From Sandaracinus sp. (lineage in GTDB: Bacteria > Myxococcota_A > Polyangia > Polyangiales > Houyiibacteriaceae), in assembly GCA_020633125.1 (NCBI GenBank), contig JACKEH010000031.1:1-52780 (forward strand): 52,780 nt of DNA, read 5' to 3'. Numbering within the stretch: the stretch's first letter is position 1; each line of letters opens with the position of its first letter. The notes under the pieces were generated by a model. That model made no database searches. It was not told where the DNA came from and saw only the letters and a program-made list of their open reading frames with translations. Positions 35,552-43,831 of this stretch are shown here, in pieces. The translations under genes were made by a program, and so were the position numbers.

Positions 35552-38500
35552 TCAGCGCACGAACACGTAGCCGAAGCCCGAGATGTTCCGGTCGCCCGCG
35601 TCGGCGGAGCAGAACGCCGCGTTGCCGACGCTGATCGCGTCGCTCTGGCCGCAAGCGGTGCCCTGCGTGCCGATGCCGATGCGCGAGTCCGGGCTCGAGC
35701 AATTGCCCTCCTGGTTGGAGATGATGCCGATGCGTGCACGCGGCCACGCGGCTGCCGGCGTGTCGGCTTGGGTGTTGAAGCCCTCGCGGTTGCAGTTCGC
35801 CTGAAGCGACCCGCTGACCATCAGGGCCTTCCAGGCGTCACGACCGACCGTGCTCGCCACGTACGTGCCGGGCGCGATCACGCTCGAGAGGCTCGTGCCC
35901 GCTTGCGGCATCGTCAGGTAGCGCACGGTGCCCGGGATCGGGTCCTCCATGCCGACGCGCACCTCCGTGAAGTCCACGGAGAAGTAGCTCTCGAGGAGCG
36001 CTTCGTTGCGGTCGAACGCCGAGTTGCCCGGGTTCAACGTGGTGGTGCCCGTCCACACGGCCTCGTCGTACGAGAACGTCGTCTGGCGTCCGTCGGCCTT
36101 GAGGGCGAGGGTCCAACCGCCGCCTGCGGTCGTCATGTCGCAGTAGGTCTGGTAGGTGCCCGTGCGGCCCTGCAGCGTGTACACGCCGTCCTTCGCCTGC
36201 GGGCTGCGCGCGAGCAGCTCGCGGCAGCTCGTCGGCACCTGCGCCGGACGAACCCAGAGCTTGACGCGGCGCGCGCTGTTGCCCACGGCGTCGTTCGGCG
36301 TGTTGTAGGTCGGGATGGCGGTGATGCCGTCCGGGTGACCCGTGTGAATGCCGACCGCGAACCACCAGCAGCCACCTTGGTCGCCGTCGAGGTAGGTCGC
36401 GCCGGTGTTGCCACTCACGCCGAGACCGACGAACGCGCCGCAGCCCGCAGGCGTGCTCGCGAGCGTCGTCGAGAGGTTCGACAGCGCGGGGCGTCCCGCG
36501 CTGTCGCCCATGACGAGCGGGCTCTGATCCTGCGTCCACTGCAGGTAGCCCTCGGCCATCGGACCGTCGAGCCACTCGTAGACGAACTCGTATCCGGCGG
36601 CGCTTCCGAGGTTCGGGAGCATGCCGAGGATCGCGTAGTCGCCCGTGTTCGGGGTCGACGTGTTGACCGCGTTCCACTCCGCGCGCACGTGACGACGACC
36701 GAAGGTCGCCCAGTCCTGGTCGTAGATCTGCGTCCAACCACCCGCGCCGCGGGTCATGTCGCAGTAGGTCGTGACCGTGGTGACGCCGTCCGGCGAGATC
36801 AGGTATTCGCCGTCCATCGCCGCAGGGTTCGCGGCCAAGATGGCCGCGCAGTGCGGCGGGGCCGCGGAGCACGAGAAGCCGTCACCCACGTAGCCGCCGT
36901 TGCAAGCGCAGCTGCGGCTGCCCGGCGTGTTCGTGCAGGTCGCGTTGGTGTCGCAACCGCCGTTGTCGGTGTCGCACTCGTTGACGTCGTCGCAGGCGAG
37001 CCCGTCCGCGGCGAGCACGTAGCCGGCGCTGCACGAGCAGCTGAAGCTTCCCGCGCTGTTGGTGCACGTCTGCTCGCAGCCGCCGTTGGCGGTGTCGCAC
37101 TCGTTGACGTCGTCGCAGGCCGCGCCGTCGGCGTTGAGGACGTAGCCGCTGTTGCAGCCGCAGCTGAAGCTGCCGGCGCTGTTCGTACAGACCTGCGCGC
37201 AGCCGCCGTTGGCGGTGTCGCACTCGTTGACGTCGTCGCAGGCGAGTCCGTCTGCGGCGAGCACGTAGCCGGCGCTGCACGAGCAGCTGAAGCTTCCCGT
37301 GCTGTTCGTGCAGGTCTGGGCGCAGCCGCCGTTGGCGGTGTCGCACTCGTTGACGTCGTCGCAGGCCGCGCCGTCGGCGTTGAGCACGTAGCCCGCGTTG
37401 CAACCACACGTGAAGCTGCCCGCGCTGTTCGTGCAGGTCTGGGCGCAGCCGCCGTTGGCGGTGTCGCACTCGTTGACGTCGTCGCAGGCGAGTCCGTCTG
37501 CGGCGAGCACGTAGCCGGTGCCGCACGAGCAGCTGAAGCTGCCCGCGCTGTTCGTGCAGGTCTGGGCGCAGCCGCCGTTGGCGGTGTCGCACTCGTTGAC
37601 GTCGTCGCAGGCCGCGCCGTCGGCGTTGAGCACGTACCCGCTGTTGCAGCCACACGTGAAGCTACCCGGCGCGTCCGTGCAGGTCTGGGCGCAGCCGCCG
37701 TTGTCCGTCGCACACTCGTCGACGTTCGTGCAGCCCGTCTCGCCGTCGCCGGAGTAGCCGCTCGGGCAATCACCGCAGGTGCGGCTGCCGTCCGTGTTCG
37801 TGCAGCTCACGAGCTCGTCGCAGTTGCCGTTGTCGACGAGGCATTCGTCGATGTCGTTGCAGCCGCCCATGCCGTCGTCGACGTAGCCCATCGGGCAGTC
37901 GCCGCAGGTGAAGCCACCGGCGGTGTTCGTGCACGCGACGAGATCGGAGCAGGGGCCCGGGTCGGCGGCGCACTCGTCGACGTCGACGCACGAGGTGCCG
38001 TCGTCCATCTCGTCGTCGTAACCGAGCGGGCACATGCCGCACTCGCGGCTGCCGGTGGTGTTCGTGCAGGTGACGAGCTCGTCGCAGCCGCCGTTGTCGG
38101 TCGCGCACTCGTCGATGTCGTCGCAGGCGAGGCCGTCGGCGTTCAGCGTGTAGCCGTCACCACACGAGCACTCGAAGTCCCCGTCGGAGTTGGTGCAGGT
38201 CTGCGCGCAGCCGCCGTTGTCGGTGGCGCACTCGTCGATGTCCGCGCAGCCGCCCGCGCCGTCGTCGACGTAGCCCTCGGGGCAATCGCCGCAGGTGAAG
38301 CCGCCGGGCGTGTTGGTGCACTCCACGCCTTCGGAGCAGGGCGCCGGATCGGCGGCGCATTCGTCGACGTCGGTGCAGCCGTCGCGGCCGCTGCCGGTGT
38401 AGCCGCTCGGACACGCGCCGCACGTCACCGTGCCGCCGGTCGCCGTGCACGTCGTCAGCGCATCGCAGCCGCCGTTGTCGACCGCGCAGAGGTCGCCGGT

Positions 38501-38635
38501 CGAGCCGTCGCGCATCGTCGTGGCGTCGCTCCCGGTGCCTCCGTCATCGCCGCCGCCGTTGCCACCCCCACAGCCGACGCCGAGCGCGACGAGCGCCCCG
38601 ATCGCCAGCAACCATCCATGTCCCCGTTTCGCCAT
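35552..38635 (-). CDS. Giant surface lipoprotein with 13 EGF-like repeats and two fibrinogen-like domains
   Basis: This 1027-residue protein starts at ATG 38635, chosen for the GGAGG seven bases upstream. A signal peptide ends at a lipobox-like GVGC and is followed by a Gly/Asp-rich linker. About residues 50-590 are 13 EGF-like modules, most with the calcium-binding D-[VI]-[DN]-E-C start (DVDEC, DIDEC, DDVNEC). Two fibrinogen-related blocks follow, each with TYCDMT-x(5)-GGWT (about 615-790 and 815-1027) and Cys pairs near the ends. This is a cell-surface adhesin type known from myxobacteria. Repeats 7-12 are nearly identical and alternate in two types. Confidence 0.93.
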   Translation of the reverse strand: MAKRGHGWLLAIGALVALGVGCGGGNGGGDDGGTGSDATTMRDGSTGDLCAVDNGGCDALTTCTATGGTVTCGACPSGYTGSGRDGCTDVDECAADPAPCSEGVECTNTPGGFTCGDCPEGYVDDGAGGCADIDECATDNGGCAQTCTNSDGDFECSCGDGYTLNADGLACDDIDECATDNGGCDELVTCTNTTGSRECGMCPLGYDDEMDDGTSCVDVDECAADPGPCSDLVACTNTAGGFTCGDCPMGYVDDGMGGCNDIDECLVDNGNCDELVSCTNTDGSRTCGDCPSGYSGDGETGCTNVDECATDNGGCAQTCTDAPGSFTCGCNSGYVLNADGAACDDVNECDTANGGCAQTCTNSAGSFSCSCGTGYVLAADGLACDDVNECDTANGGCAQTCTNSAGSFTCGCNAGYVLNADGAACDDVNECDTANGGCAQTCTNSTGSFSCSCSAGYVLAADGLACDDVNECDTANGGCAQVCTNSAGSFSCGCNSGYVLNADGAACDDVNECDTANGGCEQTCTNSAGSFSCSCSAGYVLAADGLACDDVNECDTDNGGCDTNATCTNTPGSRSCACNGGYVGDGFSCSAAPPHCAAILAANPAAMDGEYLISPDGVTTVTTYCDMTRGAGGWTQIYDQDWATFGRRHVRAEWNAVNTSTPNTGDYAILGMLPNLGSAAGYEFVYEWLDGPMAEGYLQWTQDQSPLVMGDSAGRPALSNLSTTLASTPAGCGAFVGLGVSGNTGATYLDGDQGGCWWFAVGIHTGHPDGITAIPTYNTPNDAVGNSARRVKLWVRPAQVPTSCRELLARSPQAKDGVYTLQGRTGTYQTYCDMTTAGGGWTLALKADGRQTTFSYDEAVWTGTTTLNPGNSAFDRNEALLESYFSVDFTEVRVGMEDPIPGTVRYLTMPQAGTSLSSVIAPGTYVASTVGRDAWKALMVSGSLQANCNREGFNTQADTPAAAWPRARIGIISNQEGNCSSPDSRIGIGTQGTACGQSDAISVGNAAFCSADAGDRNISGFGYVFVR
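36971..37708 (-). repeat. Six 123-bp tandem EGF units in an alternating two-type pattern
   Basis: The string GTCGCACTCGTTGACGTCGT recurs every 123 bases at 36971, 37094, 37217, 37340, 37463 and 37586. On the coding strand, odd and even units alternate between ...GYVLNADGAAC (repeats 7, 9, 11) and ...GYVLAADGLAC (repeats 8, 10, 12). Units two apart are therefore more alike than neighbours, and the effective duplication unit is 246 bp. Confidence 0.88.
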
Positions 38636-38849
38636 CCCCAACCTCCGGACCACCAAGAGAGGCGTGAATGTTCACTCTGAACGAAACATTGCGGCAACGG
38701 TGAAAGCGGTTCTCTTCGCGACGTTCGACAAAACGTACGTAAAAACAAGGGGTTGGGTCCGTGGGGTCGAGCCTGACAAGTCCTCTGGGAACGCCGAGCG
38801 CAAGACGACGTACACCCCATGGCATCCTCGAAGATGCTTTGGAGGGGAC

Positions 38850-39782
38850 ATGAAGCACTGGTTCAACCGCCCGCCTTCCGCACCGGCGTGGGCCTCTTTC
38901 TGGTCCGGCGAGCAATACGGGCGCTTCGTCGAGCACGTGAAAGCGGAGCTCGGCCGTCGCGGCGTGCAGTTCGAGATGGGCGACGGCGTGGTGCGTGTGC
39001 TCGGCCAGGGGGCCGGCAAGTCGAACGAGCTGGGCCTCCAGAACCTCGCCCAGAAGTGCCGCATGGCCCGCTCGGAAGACGAGTGGCCCGACGTCGTGCG
39101 GGGTCACCTCGAACAAGTCGTCGGGTCCGGGCGCGACGAGATCGACGAGGCGATGGCGCGCGCCAACGACCTCGGCGCGGTGCGCGACCAGCTCAAGCTG
39201 CGGCTCTACCCGCGCTCGATGCTGGCCAACGTTCCGACCGACGCCCTCGTCAGCTGGCCCGTCGCCGACGACCTACTCGCGGTCTTGGTCCTCGACCTGC
39301 CCCAAACCGTGGCCACGGTCGGCGCGGACCAACGGCGCACCTGGAACGTCTCGGACGACGAGCTTCACGCGCTCGCGCTCTCGAACGTCAAACGTTTCGA
39401 CCCGCCGCAGCTCGACGACTTCGAGATCGCGCCCGGCGTCCCGGCGCGCGCGTTGGTCGGCGACCACTTCTTCGTCGCGAGCCACGCCCTCCAGATCGCG
39501 CGCTTCGTCGACCCCACCGAGCACGGCCTCTTGGTCATCGTGCCGCACCGCCACGCGACGCTCGTGCATCGCATCACCGGACCCGAGGCACTCCAGGCCG
39601 TGAACCATTTCCTGGGCCTCGCGCGTCGCATGCACCTCGAAGGCCCCGGCTCGATCACCGACCAGCTCTACTGGTGGCACGACGGCGTGCTCGAGCGGCA
39701 ACCCTCCGAGGTGAACGAGCAGACGCTCACCTTCCGACCCACGTCGGGCTTCGAGCAGATGCTCTCGCGGCTGATGACCTGA
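38850..39782 (+). CDS. DUF1444-like hypothetical protein
   Basis: This 310-residue protein starts at ATG 38850 with GGAGGGG just upstream. It opens FNRPPSAPAWASFWSGEQYGRFVEHVKAEL. Its middle follows the DUF1444/YtpQ-like order: a helix with VVRGHLEQVV, LKLRLYPRSMLANVP, DLLAVLVLDLPQTVATV and WNVSDDELHALALSNVKR. A hydrophobic core strand with HGLLVIVPHRHATLVHRI follows. No membrane segment or signal peptide is present, and the family's function is unknown. It is divergent from the EGF lipoprotein, sharing a 214-base gap with an A/T-rich patch around 38730-38750. Its stop is 6 bases from the end of the convergent phosphatase gene. Confidence 0.8.
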   Translation: MKHWFNRPPSAPAWASFWSGEQYGRFVEHVKAELGRRGVQFEMGDGVVRVLGQGAGKSNELGLQNLAQKCRMARSEDEWPDVVRGHLEQVVGSGRDEIDEAMARANDLGAVRDQLKLRLYPRSMLANVPTDALVSWPVADDLLAVLVLDLPQTVATVGADQRRTWNVSDDELHALALSNVKRFDPPQLDDFEIAPGVPARALVGDHFFVASHALQIARFVDPTEHGLLVIVPHRHATLVHRITGPEALQAVNHFLGLARRMHLEGPGSITDQLYWWHDGVLERQPSEVNEQTLTFRPTSGFEQMLSRLMT

Positions 39783-39788
39783 GCCGGA

Positions 39789-40457
39789 TCAGCACTCCTT
39801 CGGAAAGCCTTCGAAGAGGTAGCCCTGGTCGCGGCCGTCCTCGATGAGACGAATCGCGCAGTTGTGCGGGTTCGGCTCCGCCTCGAACCACTCGGGCGAG
39901 AGGTGGCACCACATCATCAAAAACGCGCGCAGCGTCACGCCGTGGCAGACGACGACGAGGTCGCGCACGCCTTTTTGCTCGAGGTCGCGCTGGAAGCTCC
40001 CGAACGCTTGGTACACCCGCGTCGCCACGTCGAAGCGGCTCTCGCCGAGCGGGAAACGCGCCCAGAAACGACCCTCGAAACGCTCCTGCTTCTGGTAATG
40101 CGCCCACTCGTTCGGGAAGAGGTTCGGCAGCTCTTCGTCGGGGATACCGTCGAAGAGACCGAACTGCTGCTCGCAGAGCAACACGTGCTCACGCCGATCG
40201 GTGACCCACTCGCTCGCCATCTCTTGCACACCGTCGGCGGTCTCGCGCGTGCGTCGGTAGGGGCTCGTCCACAGCCGCACGTGCGGTCGCGCGTCGCCGT
40301 GCCGCTCCGCGAAGAACGCGGCGACGCGTCGCCCGGCTTCGCGAACCTGCTCGCGACCTCGGGGAGAGAGCGGGATCGCGTGATCGGCGGTGTGCCGATG
40401 GATCGCGGGGTCGACGTTTCCCATCGACTCGCCGTGGCGGATGAGGAGGATGCGCAC
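39789..40457 (-). CDS. Histidine phosphatase family protein (phosphoglycerate-mutase-like)
   Basis: This 222-residue protein starts at GTG 40457 and begins MRILLIRHGES. Arg7, phospho-acceptor His8, Arg68 (TSPYRRTRETA), the acid Glu95 or Glu139 (FPLGES), and the second His172 (VVVCHGVT) complete the histidine-phosphatase active site. Length is typical of the PhoE/GpmB-type branch. The eukaryotic-like insertion FGLFDGIPDEELPNLFPNEW is the part that sets substrate; no substrate can be named. It is divergent from addB with a 143-base gap. Confidence 0.92.
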   Translation of the reverse strand: MRILLIRHGESMGNVDPAIHRHTADHAIPLSPRGREQVREAGRRVAAFFAERHGDARPHVRLWTSPYRRTRETADGVQEMASEWVTDRREHVLLCEQQFGLFDGIPDEELPNLFPNEWAHYQKQERFEGRFWARFPLGESRFDVATRVYQAFGSFQRDLEQKGVRDLVVVCHGVTLRAFLMMWCHLSPEWFEAEPNPHNCAIRLIEDGRDQGYLFEGFPKEC

Positions 40458-40600
40458 GCGCAGAGGATGCCAAAGACGGCCGGGTCGCCGCCATCGGGGA
40501 GCGCCACGACGTCAGACCGATCCCTCACGGTACGTCGAGAGCCAGCCACACAAGTTGTCGGCGGGCTCCTCACCACCTTGAAGTACGCTGCCGACCGCGC

Positions 40601-43600
40601 ATGACCCTTCGTTTCGTCAGCTCTCCTTCGGCCGCGGCTCGTCTCGACGCCGCTCGTCGTTGGCTGCGCGATCAGCCGAGCGACGGGCTCGTTCGGGTCG
40701 TCGCGACCACCCGTGACGCGGCAGCCCGTCTCGTTCGCGAGGCGACGGTGGAGCGCGGCGCGCTCTTCGGATGGGAGGCCCTCTCGTCCGGGGCTTTCGT
40801 CGTTCGCGCGGCGCTTCTACCGCTCGCGGGCGCCGGTCGAAGCCCCGCGGGCTCCCTCGCGCACGAAGCGTTGGCGGCCAGGACCTTGGATCGCCTGCGC
40901 CGCGAAGCGAAGCTCGGTCGCTACGCCAAGCTCGCCGACCGCCCGGGCTTGCCACGCGCGTTGGCCGCGACCGCCGCGGAGCTCGTGGCCGCGGAGGTGC
41001 CCTCGGCGGCGTTGCGCGAGGTCGACGCCGAGCTCGCGGAGTGGATCGAGGTGCTCCGCGACGAGACGAAGAAGGCCGGCCTCGCGGATCGCGCCGACGT
41101 GCTCGCGGCCGCCACCTCGACCTTCGATCACGCGACGCCGCAACCGACGTTGTTGTTGGATCTGCCGCTCGAGTCGCCCGGCGAGCGCGCGATGGTGCGC
41201 GCGCTGCGTCGTGGACCGCTCTTCGTCGCGGCGGTCGAGGGCGAAGAAGCCGCGTGGGCCGAGGCGCTCGAGCAGACGCCCGAACGGATCGCGAGCGAAG
41301 CCGTGGCCGACCTCGGCGCGCTGCATCGCCGTCTCTTTCGAAACGATGCCGTGGAAGACACGAGCGACGAGGTCGGCAGCGAAGAGGAGGGCTCGTCGAG
41401 CGAGGAGGAGCGTCGCGTTCGTTTCCTCTCCGCGGCCGGCGAGAGCCGCGAGTGCGTCGAGATCGCGCGCCTCTGCGTGCACCACGCGCGGGAGGGCGTG
41501 CCCTTCGATCGCATGGCGGTCGTCACGCGAAGCGCGTCGCTCTACCGTCCCTACCTCGTCGCGGCGTTCGGGCGCGCGGGCATTCCGCTGCGCCTCTCGC
41601 GCGGCACGGTCCTGCCCGATCCCGCGGGGCGCGCCTTGCTCGCCTTGCTCGATTGCCGCTCCGAAGCGTTCTCCGCGCGCGCCTTCGCCGAGTACCTCTC
41701 GCTCGGGCAGAGCCCGCTGGACGCCGAGGGCGCGCCGCCCGCCGCGCGTGACGTCTTCGCGATGCCGGACGCCGAGCTCGTGCCCTTCGAGACGGAGCTT
41801 CGCGACGACGAAGGTCGCCCCGACGCGTCCGTCCACACGCCGCTCCGCGTTCCGCGGCATTGGGAGTCGCTCCTCGTCGACGCTGCCGTGATCGGTGGCA
41901 TCGCGCGTTGGGAACGTCGGCTCGACGTGCTCGACGCCAACCTCGCGCGTGAAGCCGAGACGCTCGACGCCGACGACCCGGTCCGCGACTCGCTCGCGCG
42001 GCGACGCGAAGAGCTCGATCGCCTCCGCACCTTCGCGTTGCCGCTCCTCCGCGAGCTCGAAGCGTTGCCGAGCACCGCGACGTGGGGCGCATGGCTCGAC
42101 GCGTTGCGTGCGCTCGCGACCCGCGCGCTGCGCGAGCCCGAGCGCGTCGTGCAAGTGCTCGGGGAGCTCGCACCGCTGGCGCCCGTCGGCCCCGTCGAGC
42201 TGCTCGAAGTGCGCGGTGTGTTGGCGCATCGCCTCGGGAGCCTCGTCACACGACCGAGCGCGGCCGCCTCCGGCGTTCACGTGCTGACCCCCGACGAAGC
42301 GCGCGGCGTGTCGGCCGACGTCGTCTTCGTGCCGGGCCTCGCGGAGCACCTCTTCCCCGAGAAGCTGCTCGAGGACCCGTTGCTCCTCGACGCGCGCCGT
42401 CGCGCGATCACGGGCGCCGCGCTCGACACCCGCGAGAGCCGTGCCCGTCGCGAGCGCCAGCGCCTCGCCATCGCGGTCGGCGCCGCGTCCGCGCACCTCA
42501 TCGTGTCGTGGCCCCGCGCCGATCTCGAGCGCGCACGTCCACGCGTGCCGAGCTTCTACGCGCTCGAGATCGCCCGCGCGGCGCACGGCGCGCTGCCCGG
42601 TTGGAGCGAGCTCGCCGAGACCGCCGCCAAAGCGACCTCCGAGGTGGTCGGTTGGCCCGCGCCCGACGACCCGCACGAGGCGATCGACGACGCCGAGTTC
42701 GATCTCGCGGCGTTGCGACGCTTGGCCTCGCGTCCCGTGCCGGGCGGCGCGGCGTACCTGCTCGACGCCAGCCCCACGCTTCGTCGCGCGTTCTCGGCGC
42801 GTGCGCGTCGATGGAACGTGAAGACCTGGACGCCCTACGACGGCCTCGTCGACGCGGCGCTCGCCCAAGCGCTCGCGCGTTACCGACCGGCGACCAAACC
42901 GTTCTCCGCCAGCGCGCTCGAGCAGCTCGCCGCGTGTCCCTACCGCTTCGCGCTGCGCTCGTTCTTCAAGCTCGCGCCCCGCGAGGTGCCCGAGGCGATC
43001 GAAGATCCGAACCCACGCCAGCGCGGTACCTTCGTGCACGACGTCCAGTTCGACGTGCTCACGCGCCTGCGCGCCGAGAAGCTCCTGCCGCTCGATCATC
43101 CGCAGAAGCTCGCGCGCGCGCGCCAGCTGCTCGACGAGACGGTCGCCAAGGTCGCCGACGAGCACGAAGAAGAGCTCGCGCCGGCGATTCCGCGGGTCTG
43201 GCGCGACTTCGTCGACGCCGTTCGGCTCGACCTGCACGAGTGGCTCGGCCGTCTTCACGACGCGCCCGATTGGGTGCCGGTGGCCTTCGAGCTCACCTTC
43301 GGCGTCGAGCGCGGAAGTCGCCGCGACCCCGCGAGCCGCAAAGAGCCCGTCGACCTGAAGCTCGGTCGCGCGGGCGACGTCGCGCTCCGTTTTCGCGGCT
43401 CGATCGATCTCGTCGAATCCAAAGGCGACGCGCTTCGCGCCACGGATCACAAGACTGGGAAGGCGCGTTACGACGCGAGCTTGCGCATCGGCGGTGGGCG
43501 CGCGCTCCAGCCGGTGCTCTACGCGCTCGCCCTCGAAGCGTTGCATCCCGACCGCTCCGTGGTCGGCGGTCGCCTCTACTACTGCACCAGCCGCGGAGGT

Positions 43601-43831
43601 TTCGTCGATCGCGAGGTGCCGCTCGACGACGACGCACGCGACCTCGCGGGTCGTGCGGTGCACGTGCTCGAGCGCATGCTCGCCCGTGGTTTCTTTCCCG
43701 CCGCGCCCGGCGAGCGCGAGTGCGAGTGGTGCGACTACCGCGTCGTCTGCGGCACCCGCGAGGCGCGCCGCGTGCAGCGCAAGGATGCACGCTGGCTCGA
43801 ACCGCTGATTCAGCTTCGGAGGAGCCGATGA
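40601..43831 (+). CDS. addB: AddB-type subunit of the AddAB helicase-nuclease
   Basis: This 1076-residue protein starts at ATG 40601. The N-terminal part is an inactive-helicase-like fold without Walker A. The C-terminal PD-(D/E)xK nuclease core has ATDHKTGKARYD with Asp949 and Lys951, followed by GGRALQPVLYALALEAL. An AddB-type [4Fe-4S] cluster is indicated by Cys779 (ACPYRFALRSFF) and Cys1041, Cys1044 and Cys1050 (ECEWCDYRVVC). A glutamate-rich stretch lies near residue 265 (SEEEGSSSEEE). AddAB resects double-strand breaks and loads RecA. It overlaps addA by an ATGA, the usual operon arrangement. Confidence 0.93.
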   Translation: MTLRFVSSPSAAARLDAARRWLRDQPSDGLVRVVATTRDAAARLVREATVERGALFGWEALSSGAFVVRAALLPLAGAGRSPAGSLAHEALAARTLDRLRREAKLGRYAKLADRPGLPRALAATAAELVAAEVPSAALREVDAELAEWIEVLRDETKKAGLADRADVLAAATSTFDHATPQPTLLLDLPLESPGERAMVRALRRGPLFVAAVEGEEAAWAEALEQTPERIASEAVADLGALHRRLFRNDAVEDTSDEVGSEEEGSSSEEERRVRFLSAAGESRECVEIARLCVHHAREGVPFDRMAVVTRSASLYRPYLVAAFGRAGIPLRLSRGTVLPDPAGRALLALLDCRSEAFSARAFAEYLSLGQSPLDAEGAPPAARDVFAMPDAELVPFETELRDDEGRPDASVHTPLRVPRHWESLLVDAAVIGGIARWERRLDVLDANLAREAETLDADDPVRDSLARRREELDRLRTFALPLLRELEALPSTATWGAWLDALRALATRALREPERVVQVLGELAPLAPVGPVELLEVRGVLAHRLGSLVTRPSAAASGVHVLTPDEARGVSADVVFVPGLAEHLFPEKLLEDPLLLDARRRAITGAALDTRESRARRERQRLAIAVGAASAHLIVSWPRADLERARPRVPSFYALEIARAAHGALPGWSELAETAAKATSEVVGWPAPDDPHEAIDDAEFDLAALRRLASRPVPGGAAYLLDASPTLRRAFSARARRWNVKTWTPYDGLVDAALAQALARYRPATKPFSASALEQLAACPYRFALRSFFKLAPREVPEAIEDPNPRQRGTFVHDVQFDVLTRLRAEKLLPLDHPQKLARARQLLDETVAKVADEHEEELAPAIPRVWRDFVDAVRLDLHEWLGRLHDAPDWVPVAFELTFGVERGSRRDPASRKEPVDLKLGRAGDVALRFRGSIDLVESKGDALRATDHKTGKARYDASLRIGGGRALQPVLYALALEALHPDRSVVGGRLYYCTSRGGFVDREVPLDDDARDLAGRAVHVLERMLARGFFPAAPGERECEWCDYRVVCGTREARRVQRKDARWLEPLIQLRRSR

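Noticed and set aside
35408..38680. A 1090-residue frame opposite the EGF lipoprotein gene
   Set aside because: Its Val/Ala/Arg repeats are the antisense of the 123-bp EGF units. The minus strand carries Ca-binding EGF motifs, a lipobox and a Shine-Dalgarno.
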